The notes: a model not told the origin generated them from the letters alone. 64,000 bases of DNA from Acinetobacter tandoii DSM 14970 = CIP 107469 (GCF_000400735.1 NZ_KE007365.1:448467-512466); one strand, 5' to 3'. Positions 1-10,456 are shown, numbered from the stretch's first letter. A program made the numbers and translations.

Positions 1-24
1 TTTAGTTAATCAATAACACGATAC

Positions 25-426
25 TTAGTTATTACGTGCATTTGAATCTTGCTGAATCAACTCAATTTTATAACCATCTGGATCTTCAACAAAAGCGATC
101 ACGGTTACACCGCCTTTCATTGGTCCTGCTTCACGTACAACTTTACCGCCACGTGCTTTAATCTCTTCACATGCTTTATAGGCATCATCAACCCCAATTG
201 CAATGTGACCATAAGCATTACCTAAATCGTAGTGATCGGTATCCCAATTATGTGTCAATTCAAGCACTGTGTTATTGGCTTCATCGCCATAACCAACAAA
301 TGCCAGTGTGAAACGACCTTCTTCATAATCGCGTTTACGGAGCAAAGTCATACCCAGCACTTCGGTATAGAACTTTAATGACTGTTCTAAATTGCCTACA
401 CGTAGCATAGTATGGAGCATTCGCAT
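25..426 (-). CDS. gloA: Glyoxalase I (lactoylglutathione lyase)
   Basis: Converts the hemithioacetal of methylglyoxal and glutathione to S-lactoylglutathione in the cytosol. The 133-residue product is a normal-length single VOC-fold enzyme. It begins [10 protein letters not shown], closely matching the classic GloA start, and all four metal ligands of the Ni-type enzyme are in register: His5, Glu56, His74 and Glu122. An ATG three codons upstream (435) is possible, but the GAAGGA Shine-Dalgarno is correctly spaced only for the ATG at 426. That start lies 2 nt past the stop of the AmpG-like gene, so the two are probably co-transcribed and translationally linked. Identity is secure. Confidence 0.96.
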   Translation of the reverse strand: MRMLHTMLRVGNLEQSLKFYTEVLGMTLLRKRDYEEGRFTLAFVGYGDEANNTVLELTHNWDTDHYDLGNAYGHIAIGVDDAYKACEEIKARGGKVVREAGPMKGGVTVIAFVEDPDGYKIELIQQDSNARNN

Positions 427-427
427 A

Positions 428-2587
428 TTATTCATCCTTCAGTTGAAGTTGTTTGTTTTGATGATCACGGAGTAACTTCGCGACCCAAACTACCAGAATT
501 AAAATTGGAATTCCAATTAAAGTGGTCATCAAGAAAAATTTCGGATATCCAATGTGAGTCACTATGGTACCCGAATACCCTCCTAAAATTTTAGGTGTAA
601 GGGTCATCAGTGAGCTAAAAATAGCGTATTGAACGGCAGTAAAAGAAACACTCGTCAGACTAGAAAGAAAAGCGATAAATGCAGCCCCCGCCAATCCAGA
701 AGCCAAATTATCGACAATAATCGCAAAATAAAGCCATAACGTACTATATGATTTAATCACCTTACCTGTAATTTGCACATTTTGCTTCGCATCTACTGAA
801 GTGAGTATCGGGTCTATCGTCAATTCTAAAGCAGATTGTTGCTTAGACAGTTGATAAGTATGGTTAATCTTGACGACTTCAGACGCATTTAGCGTATTTA
901 ATTGAGCTATCACCTGCTTATTTTTGGCATTTTCTAATAACTTGCCATCAATCGCACCACTAAAAATGCCTTGTGCATCTAGTTTTGCAGGATATTCTTG
1001 ACCATCTAACCATAAGCTGATGGGTTGCTCTGGTTTTAGTTGTGCAACATCAACACCTTGAATCTGGCCTTTCACCACAACAGATTGCTGAACCTCTTTC
1101 GGGCTTAAAGCATTATCCGCAGTTAACGGAAATAAGATAATGGCTTTAGTCGCTGGACCCATTAAATAAGGCATCTCTACAGATGATTTTTCATCAGACT
1201 TATCAGCAAATGCAACTGAAGCATAAATTTGATTGGACTGACTCAGTACTTGAGCTGGAACATTCAGCTTCCAATAACCCACTTCATCTGCCTGAACTTG
1301 ATAATGCTGTGCACCAATAGAAACGTCGACTTGCTGCAAAGGTTGACCTGATTTTACCAAGCCAATAAAAATGAGATTGGTTGAACTTGCAAGAATGGCA
1401 CCAACAAACATCAGTTTCATAATGTTCATCCGCTGCGCCAATAAACCACCTAAGAAACCGCCTAAAAGGCTAAAAATGACACCGTAAATTTTCACGGCTT
1501 CAGCAATTTGCTCTTTGGTGAAATTCAAATCTTGATAAAAGACATTGGAAATCACACCAGCAATAATATCGGAAATACGATAAAAACCAATCAATAACAA
1601 AAGAACTAGAGCGAGCTTTACCCCATAACGTCTAAAGAAATCTGCAATCGGATTGACCCACGTTTCAAATGCCATTTGCTTATTCACTGCACCCATTTTG
1701 ACTAACACTGCACCGACAATCAGTGCTATAGCCCCTGAAGCCAGAAAACGTAATGCCTCAAAACAAAATAATAGAAATGAATCTTTGATCGCCAAAGATG
1801 CAACCAAAGCTTCGATTAAAGTGCCAGAATAAATATAGGACAAGACAAAACTAATAACAGCAACAAAGAACACCATGACCAAACGATAATAATCTGAACG
1901 TTGATATTCTTTATAAACACGATTGACTAAGGGTTCTCGAATAATGAAGGTCGTTAGAATACCCACCAACATCACCGCTGCCATGGCAAGATAAGTTGTT
2001 TTCCACGCAGTATAAATATAATTGCCTTTCGCAGTACCTAATGACGCCGCCAGAAACAACGCTCCTGCACCCGCCACAATCATCCCGATGCGATAACCCG
2101 CATTATAGGTCGATGCCAAAACCGTCTGCATTTCGGTTTCTGCTAATTCAATACGGTAGGCATCAATGACAATATCTTGCGTTGCCGCAGAGAAACCTAA
2201 CAAAACTGCACCAACTGCCATTTGATACAAATGGCTTTGTCCTAAAGCAGGATCTGAAAATGCCATAATACAAATGGCACAAATAATGAGGCATTGCGCA
2301 ATCAGCAACCATGCACGGCGACGCCCCAACCGTTTGGTTAAAAACGGAACGGGGAGTTCATCAATCAAGGGAGCCCAAACAAACTTAAAGGAATAACCCA
2401 AAGCTGCCCAACTAAAAAAAGTCACAGCACTTTTTTCAATACCTGCTTCACCAAGCCATAGAGATAAACTAGAAAAGATTAGTAAGATCGGAATACCGGC
2501 TGAAAAACCAAGGAACAACATAATTGCTGCTCGCCGATCGAGAAATGCCTGAAATGCCGCTTTCCATCCATTTGCTTGAGTTGTCAT
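428..2587 (-). CDS. AmpG-like MFS permease with an inserted soluble domain
   Basis: Major facilitator of the AmpG muropeptide-permease type, which imports anhydromuropeptides released during wall turnover. The N-terminal part ([17 protein letters not shown], then a [15 protein letters not shown] loop followed by LGRRRAW) is typical AmpG. The protein has 719 residues, while E. coli AmpG has about 490. The excess is a hydrophilic, beta-strand-rich block at about residues 410-615, inserted between membrane segments. The last about 100 residues are again hydrophobic transmembrane helices. It shares a transcript with gloA. Substrate assignment is inferred from family; the inserted domain has no function I can name. 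Confidence 0.85.
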   Translation of the reverse strand: MTTQANGWKAAFQAFLDRRAAIMLFLGFSAGIPILLIFSSLSLWLGEAGIEKSAVTFFSWAALGYSFKFVWAPLIDELPVPFLTKRLGRRRAWLLIAQCLIICAICIMAFSDPALGQSHLYQMAVGAVLLGFSAATQDIVIDAYRIELAETEMQTVLASTYNAGYRIGMIVAGAGALFLAASLGTAKGNYIYTAWKTTYLAMAAVMLVGILTTFIIREPLVNRVYKEYQRSDYYRLVMVFFVAVISFVLSYIYSGTLIEALVASLAIKDSFLLFCFEALRFLASGAIALIVGAVLVKMGAVNKQMAFETWVNPIADFFRRYGVKLALVLLLLIGFYRISDIIAGVISNVFYQDLNFTKEQIAEAVKIYGVIFSLLGGFLGGLLAQRMNIMKLMFVGAILASSTNLIFIGLVKSGQPLQQVDVSIGAQHYQVQADEVGYWKLNVPAQVLSQSNQIYASVAFADKSDEKSSVEMPYLMGPATKAIILFPLTADNALSPKEVQQSVVVKGQIQGVDVAQLKPEQPISLWLDGQEYPAKLDAQGIFSGAIDGKLLENAKNKQVIAQLNTLNASEVVKINHTYQLSKQQSALELTIDPILTSVDAKQNVQITGKVIKSYSTLWLYFAIIVDNLASGLAGAAFIAFLSSLTSVSFTAVQYAIFSSLMTLTPKILGGYSGTIVTHIGYPKFFLMTTLIGIPILILVVWVAKLLRDHQNKQLQLKDE

Positions 2588-2703
2588 TCGGTTATTATTT
2601 TCTACAAAAAATCATGTGTGCTATTCAACCGTTTAAGTGCTCTGGTTTCAACAGTATTTATGAAATGATTACGGTATTTTGACGAGAAAAACAGCGGCAT
2701 TGC

Positions 2704-5412
2704 TTGAATTTTTCCACTAAACCTGTATACCTTAAACCTCTACCGCAATATTTTGTTTTGGATTTCACAGTGACCCAAAAACTTGAACAGATGAATTCTT
2801 CTTTATCCACCAACCCTTCAAATAATAAAGCACGAGATCCGCAAAACCACTTGATTACTGCATTCGAGCAAACCGAAATTCAAAACACATTCAATCAAAC
2901 ACGTTTAAAATCAGAACAACTCACCCATATCCCAAATTTAACCAACATTCCGACTTCAACTAAACGTATTAAACCGCTCAATAATTTTCTTGGACAAGAC
3001 CGTGCACGTGCTTCTGTAGAAGCAGGCATTGCTTTACCGTATTCTGGCTATAATATTTTTGCTGTAGGTACTGCGGGCTTAGGTAAACGCACCATGGTTA
3101 AACGCCTGTTGCAACAACACGCCAAAACCATGCCCACACCAAATGACTGGGTTTATGTCAATAATTTCAAGTCATCTCGCCAACCGATTGCGCTTCAACT
3201 CCCTGCGGGACAAGCACCCAAATTTCAGGCCCTACTACACCAAACATGGCAAACCATCTTAAAGCAACTTGAACGTCGCTTTACGACTGAAACCTATCAC
3301 AATCGTATTGAACTAATTCGCCAACAAACAGGTGACGAACAACAACAAGCCTTGGTTGAATTAACCAAAGAAGGCGAAGAACTCAGTTTGAAATTAGTCA
3401 CGCGCCATGATGAGCACTGTTTTATTCCTGTGCAATTTAAAGACGATCAACTACAAGAGATGTCGCAAAAGGATCTGGATGCATTAAATAGCAAACAGCG
3501 CGCAGAAATTGTCTCAAACATGCGCTATATGGATAAAAAGCTCGAGCGTTTAGGTCTGCACTTAGGTGATCTAGAAGATGACGCACGTGACAAAGTTCAA
3601 GAACTGAATCGTGAAATTGCCAATCAAGTGGTCATGCCGCGTATTGATCTATTACTTAATAAGTTTTCTAAAGTTGAGGGTCTAGCCGAATACTTAAAAC
3701 TTTATGCCGAAGACATTATTAACAATGTTGAGATTGTACTTGAGCAAGAAGAAGATGATTTCACACCCGGGCTGTTTAGCCGAGTACCAGCGCGTTATCA
3801 AGCCAATATTATTGTAACCTATAAGCCAAATAGTGGTGCGCCTGTCATTTTTGAAGACTTCCCAACCCACTACAATTTATTGGGGCATGTCGAACAACTC
3901 ACACAACACGGCACAATTACCACTGATTTCACGCTGATTCGTCCAGGTTCATTGCATAAAGCCAATGGGGGTTTCCTCATGCTTGAAGCAGAACAATTAC
4001 TCGAACAACCTTATGCATGGCAAGGTTTGAAGCGTGCACTCAAATCTGGAAAATTAAAGCTTTCTTCGCTTGAACACATGTTAACGCTTACGGGCAGTAT
4101 TTCTATTGAACCAGAAGCAATACCGCTCAATATCAAAGTCGTATTATTGGCAGAGCCAGAAGTCTATTATGAAATTTTGGAACTCGAACCTGAACTCGGT
4201 AGTGTTTTTAAAATTCGTGCCGATTTTACCGATACACTGCAACGTAATGACGCCAATGAACAAGCTTATATGCAGTTGATTGCAGATTATGTGCAAGCCG
4301 ATAAATTATTACCTTTTGATCGCTCAGCCTTGGCTGCTTTGCTCACAGATTCGAGCCGCCAAGCCGAAGACCAAAGCTCCCTCTCGCTCCACGCGTTGAC
4401 TTTGGGTGACCTAATTCGTGAAGCTCACCATCATGCTGTACAAGCAGGCGATAAAATTGTAGCTGACAAACATATTAATACTGCCTTACAACATCGTCAG
4501 TATCGCTTAGGCTATTTGCGTGAACTGTATTGGCAAGATCTCTCCCGTGGTACACAACTAATTGAAACACGTGGTCATCGCTTAGGACAAATCAATGCTT
4601 TATCCGTCATCCACTATGCAGATGTTGAATTCGGCTTACCTTCTCGCCTAACAGCCTCCGTTTATCAAGGGGGTGGCGATATTCTTGATATTGAACGTAG
4701 TGTTGAACTCGGTGGCTCATTACATGCCAAAGGCGTTCTTTTAATGTCGAGCTTCTTAAAAGCACATTTTGGTCGTGAGCAAATTCTGCATTTCTCTGCC
4801 GCCCTCGCCTTTGAACAAAGCTACGGTCAGGTCGATGGCGACAGTGCAACTGTTGCTGAGCTATCAGCGCTCATTTCTGCAATTAGCCAATTACCTATTG
4901 ATCAGTCATGGGCAATTACTGGCTCTATGAACCAATTAGGTCAAGTACAACCTATTGGTGGCGTCAATGCCAAAATTGAAGGCTTCTTCGATGCCTGTAA
5001 ACTACAAGGACTTACAGGTAAACAAGGGGTTATTATTCCACGTCAAAACATGCAACATTTAATGTTGCGTCTTGATGTGCGCGAAGCCGTTGAACAAGGT
5101 CAATTCCATATTCATGCCATTGAAACGATTGATCAAGCTCTTGAAATTTTAATGGCTCGACCTGTAGGCACACTCGATAAAAAAGGTCGCTATAGCAAAG
5201 GATCAATCTACGCTGCGGTCATGGAACAGCTTGAATATTGGCAGGCAATCGAAGATGGTGCTGAAATTGAAGAAGCGCCAAAGAAAAAAAAGAAAAAAGC
5301 CAAAAAAGATAAGAAAAAAGCCAAAGTCCCTGAGCAATTGACTGATGAATTACTTAAAGAAAGTAGTGAAACAGTAGAAGTATCTGCAAGTGAGCCAAAT
5401 CTTCAACACTAA
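2704..5412 (+). CDS. Lon-family (LonB-like) ATP-dependent protease
   Basis: AAA+ protease of the Lon-related group that combines an ATPase with an S16 peptidase domain. A Walker A motif, GTAGLGKRT, lies near residue 121. The catalytic dyad is Ser714 in VDGDSATVAE and Lys757 in GGVNAKIEGF; the 43-residue spacing equals that of classical Lon. The C-terminus ends in a lysine-rich tail of about 20 residues followed by an acidic tail. The longest frame starts at TTG 2704. An in-frame ATG at 2791 (MNSSLSTNPS) is an alternative and may be the true start; neither has a strong Shine-Dalgarno. It is a single gene, divergent from the ampG-gloA pair and followed by a hairpin at 5436. It probably acts in cytosolic protein quality control. 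Confidence 0.9.
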   Translation: MNFSTKPVYLKPLPQYFVLDFTVTQKLEQMNSSLSTNPSNNKARDPQNHLITAFEQTEIQNTFNQTRLKSEQLTHIPNLTNIPTSTKRIKPLNNFLGQDRARASVEAGIALPYSGYNIFAVGTAGLGKRTMVKRLLQQHAKTMPTPNDWVYVNNFKSSRQPIALQLPAGQAPKFQALLHQTWQTILKQLERRFTTETYHNRIELIRQQTGDEQQQALVELTKEGEELSLKLVTRHDEHCFIPVQFKDDQLQEMSQKDLDALNSKQRAEIVSNMRYMDKKLERLGLHLGDLEDDARDKVQELNREIANQVVMPRIDLLLNKFSKVEGLAEYLKLYAEDIINNVEIVLEQEEDDFTPGLFSRVPARYQANIIVTYKPNSGAPVIFEDFPTHYNLLGHVEQLTQHGTITTDFTLIRPGSLHKANGGFLMLEAEQLLEQPYAWQGLKRALKSGKLKLSSLEHMLTLTGSISIEPEAIPLNIKVVLLAEPEVYYEILELEPELGSVFKIRADFTDTLQRNDANEQAYMQLIADYVQADKLLPFDRSALAALLTDSSRQAEDQSSLSLHALTLGDLIREAHHHAVQAGDKIVADKHINTALQHRQYRLGYLRELYWQDLSRGTQLIETRGHRLGQINALSVIHYADVEFGLPSRLTASVYQGGGDILDIERSVELGGSLHAKGVLLMSSFLKAHFGREQILHFSAALAFEQSYGQVDGDSATVAELSALISAISQLPIDQSWAITGSMNQLGQVQPIGGVNAKIEGFFDACKLQGLTGKQGVIIPRQNMQHLMLRLDVREAVEQGQFHIHAIETIDQALEILMARPVGTLDKKGRYSKGSIYAAVMEQLEYWQAIEDGAEIEEAPKKKKKKAKKDKKKAKVPEQLTDELLKESSETVEVSASEPNLQH

Positions 5413-5435
5413 CTCAATCTGAACTCTAAACAATG

Positions 5436-5455
5436 ACCAGTCTTTCGAGGCTGGT
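5436..5455 (+). terminator. Hairpin downstream of the Lon-like gene
   Basis: ACCAGTC / GGCTGGT, a seven-pair stem (one G-T pair) with a six-base loop 24 bp after the stop codon, followed by TATTTAT. Probably a modest intrinsic terminator, since the T-tract is interrupted. Confidence 0.55.
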
Positions 5456-5650
5456 TATTTATATTCACTTTTGAACAAAGGTATAAAAATCATCCAATAT
5501 AATGAATAAAAATAGTATAAGTGATTTTATTCAAATATTTTTTTGCTATTGTATGACCTTATAAATCTCTAATAAAACTTGAGAATAAATCAGACATTTC
5601 ATTTAAAAGAAATGTACTTCAAAATGTTTTTGTATAAAAATGAGGCAAGG

Positions 5651-6610
5651 ATGAACGAAACCGATCACGAAATTATTCAATTGTTCAAACTACATATTCA
5701 TCCGCTATCCTTTAAACTGACCGAAATGCTCAATGAGCATTTTTCACATCAGACAGAACGCCGAGGCTGTGGCTACACACAGGCAACTCGAGTATTGGCT
5801 GAATACATCAATACCACTCGATTGCCACGAGATTTTTCTGATTTAAAACTTTTTAATCAATTTGAAACAAAAGGATTAAAAACTTTGCTGGAGCAATCTC
5901 AGTTCGCAATTTCAGATTGGCATAATTTAGATCTAAATCATGCAGCACATACACTTCCTGACTCAACGCCTGAAGAGTTTAAGTTGGAAGTACAGCAGCA
6001 AATTAAACTGCAACAAAAACTCCGTGGGATTTCTTCACAGGCAACATTAGAAGAAAGTAAACTTTTATGTAGTTTAATTGCCGATATTATTTTACCTAGA
6101 ACGTCTGCACAAACAGGTCTAGTCGAATTAAAAGCTTTAGAGGAAAAGCCTAAAGTGGGTTCATGCCCAATGGCAGAAAATTTCTTCCTTAAAATTGCGC
6201 ATGGTCGTATGCTTAGACAAGGTGAAATCAATATTTTTGTCGATGAACAACAACAACCGATTTTATTAGAAAAATTAAATATGGGAGATAATCACTCTTG
6301 TATTAGCTTGAAACCTGTTTTAATGAATGGCGTATGTTTACCCGCTGGATCATTATTTTCTGTGAATTATGATCGTACCCTCATTCAGGAAAAATTAGCC
6401 AATCAGAAATTTAAAGGCTACGTTATACCTTACTCAGCCATTAATGGGTTTTGGTTTTTACGCCTTACAACCTTAGCTGTTTCACCAGAAAATCGTGAAC
6501 GAGCTTTTACAACACATTATAAACAGCAAGTTGATAATGGCTTATTTAGTCCAGGAACGACTCAACTCCAACAATTACGTGATATTGCATTAATGCAGAT
6601 TCAAGGTTAG
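5651..6610 (+). CDS. Conserved hypothetical protein (319 aa)
   Basis: I do not recognise this family. The frame is open from a TTG at 5579, but the ATG at 5651 is preceded by a GAGGCAAGG Shine-Dalgarno and is the likelier start, giving MNETDHEIIQ. The product is soluble, with no signal peptide or membrane segment. A central hydrophobic stretch (residues about 130-150, LLCSLIADIILPRT) precedes a mixed C-terminal part ending LRDIALMQIQG. It is followed after 4 bp by the histone-deacetylase-family gene, so the two probably form an operon. The link suggests a related task, but nothing in the sequence shows which. Confidence 0.7.
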   Translation: MNETDHEIIQLFKLHIHPLSFKLTEMLNEHFSHQTERRGCGYTQATRVLAEYINTTRLPRDFSDLKLFNQFETKGLKTLLEQSQFAISDWHNLDLNHAAHTLPDSTPEEFKLEVQQQIKLQQKLRGISSQATLEESKLLCSLIADIILPRTSAQTGLVELKALEEKPKVGSCPMAENFFLKIAHGRMLRQGEINIFVDEQQQPILLEKLNMGDNHSCISLKPVLMNGVCLPAGSLFSVNYDRTLIQEKLANQKFKGYVIPYSAINGFWFLRLTTLAVSPENRERAFTTHYKQQVDNGLFSPGTTQLQQLRDIALMQIQG

Positions 6611-6614
6611 TCCG

Positions 6615-7481
6615 ATGCTTCAGGTTTGTTACTCTCCGCAGTACTTCGCACAAACTCATACCAATAGTATGGAGAAATTAACTGCGGTGGCTGAGGCATT
6701 AAAACCCTTAGGCATAGCAAATTTTCATGAGCCTCATCCTCTATCAATAGAGAGTTTAAAGCAATTACATGCTCCTGAATATGTCGATGCATTTCATACA
6801 GGAAGTCCTGAAAAGATGGCAACATTTCAGGGCTTTAAACCTTGGAACACGCAACTTAGAGATGCTGTTTATCAAATTAATGCAGGTCAAATTCTTGCAG
6901 CTGAATTAGCATGGAAACATCAAATTTCTGCCAATATTGCTCAAGGATTTCATCACGCTATTTATGATTTCGGTAGTTCATTTTGTACATTTAATGGTTT
7001 AGCACTCATCGCCCAAACATTTCCTAATAAACGTATTTTTGTACTCGATTGTGATCAACACGGAGGGAATGGAACAGCTGAGTTTACCAAGCGATACGAG
7101 AATCTATTTAATTATAGTATTTATGGACTTGCCTTTGGCTGCCCCACCTACGAACGTTCTGAAACCAGTCACATACATAAACATAGTGGGAATTTTAGCC
7201 AATATATCCTCGCCATTTATCAAGCCTTTAAAAGGGCAATTGAATGGAATGCCGATCTAATTGTTTATCAGGCTGGCATGGACTGTCACCAAAATGATCC
7301 TTGTGGTTCTACTTGGTTTAGCACCGAGTTAATAGAAAAACGGGATGAGATGATTTTCAGATTAGCTAAAAAACATCAGATTCCTTTGATGTTTGTCTTG
7401 GCTGGTGGCTATCAAGCCCTGCCTGAATTAGTTCAGCTCCATTTAAGCACTTTTAAAACTGCACACCAAATTTATTATTAG
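6615..7481 (+). CDS. Histone deacetylase / acetylpolyamine amidohydrolase family protein
   Basis: Arginase/deacetylase-fold hydrolase of 288 residues, the length of the compact bacterial members. Visible signatures are QGFHHAIYDFGSSFC with the tandem catalytic His pair, VLDCDQHGGNGTAEF (metal-binding Asp and His), YQAGMDCHQNDP (metal Asp) and the C-terminal VLAGGYQALPEL with the Gly-Gly-Tyr loop. Such enzymes remove acetyl or other acyl groups from amines in a Zn-dependent reaction; the substrate here is unknown. It follows a hypothetical gene by 4 bp and ends before a perfect 11-bp hairpin shared with the converging roadblock gene. Confidence 0.88.
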   Translation: MLQVCYSPQYFAQTHTNSMEKLTAVAEALKPLGIANFHEPHPLSIESLKQLHAPEYVDAFHTGSPEKMATFQGFKPWNTQLRDAVYQINAGQILAAELAWKHQISANIAQGFHHAIYDFGSSFCTFNGLALIAQTFPNKRIFVLDCDQHGGNGTAEFTKRYENLFNYSIYGLAFGCPTYERSETSHIHKHSGNFSQYILAIYQAFKRAIEWNADLIVYQAGMDCHQNDPCGSTWFSTELIEKRDEMIFRLAKKHQIPLMFVLAGGYQALPELVQLHLSTFKTAHQIYY

Positions 7482-7496
7482 AATAAGAACCAAAAA

Positions 7497-7523
7497 AATG
7501 CCAATGTGAGTTACATTGGCATT
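7497..7523. terminator. Bidirectional terminator between convergent genes
   Basis: Perfect 11-bp stem AATGCCAATGT / ACATTGGCATT with a 5-nt loop. A run of As at 7492-7498 gives a U-tract to the minus-strand transcript of the roadblock gene; the plus-strand side is weaker. Confidence 0.85.
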
Positions 7524-7541
7524 TGAATAGCTTTGATTTTA

Positions 7542-7898
7542 TTAAGAAAAATCAAGACCTTTTTCAAAGCCTTTAAGTTCATAACGAGCCATAGCCAAGT
7601 TTGATTTAGCGCGGTCGAGTACCAAATACAAAAATAATGATTCATTGGTATCTAATGGGCGAATTAAGTGGTATTGCTTACCCAAAGAAATAAGAATATC
7701 TTCAATATTATCATTGAGTTGCAATGCTTTTGCCACTTTGCGTTTAGAACGAATCACTTCAGTATTACCCGCAGCTGCAAGTTCTAAATCTACACCAGTC
7801 CCCTGTGTAGCTAAAGCAAGACCACTGTCGCTATCTACCAGTGCTGCTGCTACAAAACCATCTAAACTTGTTAGAGCATCTAGACTAACACGTGCCAT
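7542..7898 (-). CDS. Roadblock/LC7-domain protein (MglB-like)
   Basis: A 118-residue single roadblock domain with the expected pattern: [21 protein letters not shown], then [41 protein letters not shown] and a final [21 protein letters not shown]. Roadblock proteins dimerise and act as regulators (often GTPase-activating) of small Ras/Arf-like GTPases, as MglB does for MglA. A small GTPase is encoded 1.5 kb upstream on the same strand, with one unknown gene between, so a functional pair is likely. The start ATG at 7898 has an AGGAAAC-type Shine-Dalgarno. Confidence 0.85.
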   Translation of the reverse strand: MARVSLDALTSLDGFVAAALVDSDSGLALATQGTGVDLELAAAGNTEVIRSKRKVAKALQLNDNIEDILISLGKQYHLIRPLDTNESLFLYLVLDRAKSNLAMARYELKGFEKGLDFS

Positions 7899-7958
7899 TT
7901 CTTGTTTCCTCTTGGTATGGGAATTACCCCGTTAAAATTATGATTAGGCGCAGATTAT

Positions 7959-8942
7959 TTATAAGCCAAGTTTTTTGCGTAATTTTCCAATAAAACTACG
8001 AAGTTTATGTCCCTGGCCAGATTCTACTTGTTTTGTATCTTCCTGAAACTTCACTTCATTTTGATCTACAAAACGCCCCAATTGCAGTAAAACAGCACAA
8101 GATACAAAATTCAATATCTGATCATGACTTAAATTCAAAAACTGTTTTACATCGCTTATTTTTGCGCCATGCGAGAAACATGCTGCCATTTTTAGAAACT
8201 CTTTACGCTTAAAATCACGTTCAAATTGAGGCCAAAGATCTAATTTAAAATTCTGATTTAGCTTAACCTCAAGTAGTTTCAAATCTGTTGAAGCATTCAC
8301 CACTTTCCACAACCATGTGCGCAAATCATAAACTTCTTTATTTTTTGTCATATCTTGAACAAATTGCGCTGTTGCATAAGTTTGATTCAAAGTTGAATTC
8401 AGTTGAATAGTTTTACCTGCGCCTACCCATACTCTTTCTGTACGTGTATCAATCAAAGCTAAAAAACCACTCGCATCAAATAATTGAATAAAACCATTTC
8501 TTGGAGTGAATATTTCAGCAAATACCTTCTCGATTGACATTTGTTCCTGTGGAGTAATCGTTGGCAAAATTGACGTTGCTTTATTACTTACAGGTAACGA
8601 AAAAGGCATAGCCGTGACTGGTATCAATTTTTCAGACAGCCATTCATGTAGATGCTCTAAATTTGAAAAAGGGTAAAAGAGTTGATCACCTATAATACGC
8701 CCAGCATGTTCGACCTTTTTGACTAAACGCAAATAGGTAATATGTGGATTACTCAAAACTTTCTGAATACCTGGTGCATTAAAGAACACATCATTTACAA
8801 GCAACAGATCAATTTTACTCTCTGCCAAATTTACCCATTTCACCTGTGTTGAAGATGGTAGTGCAAGTAAAACCTGCGTTTTAATATGATCTAACGTACT
8901 TAAACTTAGTCCAAATACTGCAATATTTAAAATGCTCTTCAT
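7959..8942 (-). CDS. Hypothetical protein linking the GTPase and roadblock genes (327 aa)
   Basis: Not recognised. The N-terminal third (SILNIAVFGLSLSTLDHIKTQ, then DLLLVNDVFFNAPG) looks like an alternating beta-alpha, receiver- or Rossmann-like fold without the acidic phosphorylation cluster. The middle (FIQLFDASGFLALIDTRTERVW) is beta-rich. The C-terminal 100 residues are helical and could hold a winged helix (SHGAKISDVKQFLNLSHDQILNFVS), ending in a basic tail. The gene lies 60 bp upstream of the roadblock gene on the same strand and about 430 bp downstream of the GTPase gene. Position suggests an effector or adaptor of that GTPase; this is inference. Confidence 0.7.
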   Translation of the reverse strand: MKSILNIAVFGLSLSTLDHIKTQVLLALPSSTQVKWVNLAESKIDLLLVNDVFFNAPGIQKVLSNPHITYLRLVKKVEHAGRIIGDQLFYPFSNLEHLHEWLSEKLIPVTAMPFSLPVSNKATSILPTITPQEQMSIEKVFAEIFTPRNGFIQLFDASGFLALIDTRTERVWVGAGKTIQLNSTLNQTYATAQFVQDMTKNKEVYDLRTWLWKVVNASTDLKLLEVKLNQNFKLDLWPQFERDFKRKEFLKMAACFSHGAKISDVKQFLNLSHDQILNFVSCAVLLQLGRFVDQNEVKFQEDTKQVESGQGHKLRSFIGKLRKKLGL

Positions 8943-9369
8943 TCAAAATTAACCATAATTTCAAGATTTAAAACACATCCTTACACCCAAAATTCCATCT
9001 ATTTTTTATTTAATTTCTGAAAGTGATCACACATTTTCATCAATTAAAATGTCATTATGGACAAAATCCATTAAGACGATTGGGACAATCAAATGTTGCC
9101 GCCGATAAAAAACTTACCCATTTTCTAAACTTAAACTCATCCTCCAAAATATATAAATTGGATTATTTTCGATCAATTAAAAATACTGACTACGTAAATT
9201 CCCACATTGATTCTCAAAGAGATTTGAGTTCAGATAATGAGTTCAACGCACTCTAGAAAAAAATAATCAAAAAAAACGATGAACATTATGTATAGAACAT
9301 ATATCTCTGCATAAGTGAATTCTAAATTAGCTGTACCATTTCAAATAAAATAGACATTTGAATTACCCA
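8943..9369. other. Intergenic region, no confident gene
   Basis: A 427-bp A+T-rich gap between the minus-strand GTPase and the 327-aa gene. A 77-codon plus-strand frame from a GTG at 9023 lacks a good Shine-Dalgarno and looks fortuitous. The gap probably holds the promoter of the 327-aa/roadblock pair and the 3' end of the GTPase mRNA. Confidence 0.4.
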
Positions 9370-9912
9370 TCAAATCGCTACAAGGTTTTGGCTTTCAAGC
9401 ATTGCAATTAATGTCTCAATTAAAAGTAGCACATCATCTTTTTCACGCGCATCCACAGCAAATATAGGATAATTTTTTTGATGGATACGCATCCAGTCTC
9501 TATAAGTTTTTAACTTTAATTCATGTTCTACATCTATATGGGTTATACCCACCACAATATTAGAACCATAATTTTCAAATGCGTTTAAATAAAATTCTAA
9601 ATCAAGCAATCTTTCTGAACTACTATGATCAATCAGCAATACTATCCCTATGGCTCCTTTACAGACAATTGACCACATAAAATCAAATCGGTCTTGCCCT
9701 GGGGTTCCATATAAGCCTATTTTTGTATCGTCATCTAATTTAATCTCACCATAATCAATTCCGACTGTGGTTAAAAGTTTAGAATGAGCTTGGGTATCGG
9801 TATTTACTGCTTCTGTGCTAATTACTGCTACATCAGAAAGTGTTTTTATCGCAGCAGATTTACCCGCCCCCATCGTCCCACCAAAAACAATTTTGTATTG
9901 TTGTAAAATCAT
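9370..9912 (-). CDS. Small Ras/Arf-like GTPase (MglA-like)
   Basis: A 180-residue single-domain GTP-binding protein. The P-loop is GGTMGAGKSAA near residues 11-21, the G3 motif is LYGTPGQDRFDFMW, and the base-recognition loop appears as VVGITHID in place of the usual NKxD. A long TEAVNTDTQAHSKLLTTVGIDYG segment forms switch I. Length and motifs match the bacterial GTPases that work with roadblock proteins (MglA, conservon CvnD). The partner roadblock gene lies downstream on the same strand. Likely a nucleotide-controlled switch for localisation or surface behaviour; the cellular process is unknown. Confidence 0.85.
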   Translation of the reverse strand: MILQQYKIVFGGTMGAGKSAAIKTLSDVAVISTEAVNTDTQAHSKLLTTVGIDYGEIKLDDDTKIGLYGTPGQDRFDFMWSIVCKGAIGIVLLIDHSSSERLLDLEFYLNAFENYGSNIVVGITHIDVEHELKLKTYRDWMRIHQKNYPIFAVDAREKDDVLLLIETLIAMLESQNLVAI

Positions 9913-10456
9913 GACTTAACCAAACAGAAAAAGTGTGACTCAATTCACATTATAAATTATTTTATTGACATAAAACATCAATTTTTTAACATTTAATAAA
10001 AAACAGATGATAAAATCCCTTAATATTTATAAGTGTTTAATCCCATTTAATGCTTAAAATCTTATTAAATAAAATTTAAATATTTGTTTTAAATGATGAT
10101 TAAGTAATGAACTTAAATATCTATTCATTTAAATTCGATTGGCATTTTTGTTCAAAACAATAATTTATATTCGACCTAAAATTTTTCTAGACTTATTAGA
10201 AATAAAACAAGTCATAAAAAATCAGTTCTTCATAATCACTGTACACTATAAAGTATATCTTAACAATTTCATATTTTTATTAGTTCAGAAGGCATCACTA
10301 ACGATTTACAGAATAATATCGATATGTTTCACACCCACACCAGAGTATCAATAATAATTACAAATACTTAACATTTTTTGAGCATACTTTCAGCAAATTT
10401 ACTTTATATTTTGTCTATCCCTTAGTCGGATAGAACAAATAAAAAGGAAACTTCTT
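9913..10456. other. Long A+T-rich intergenic region
   Basis: A 544-bp gap between the divergent GTPase and lipoprotein genes. A 71-codon frame at 10139-10354 is extremely A+T rich, lacks a Shine-Dalgarno and is probably spurious. The segment presumably contains the two divergent promoters; I see no repeat or RNA gene. Confidence 0.4.

Noticed and set aside
9023..9256. 77-codon plus-strand frame in the GTPase intergenic region
   Set aside because: GTG start without Shine-Dalgarno, low-complexity composition and no recognisable motif.
10139..10354. 71-codon plus-strand frame before the lipoprotein gene
   Set aside because: Very A+T-rich, Ile/Phe-heavy translation typical of noncoding A+T DNA; no ribosome-binding site.
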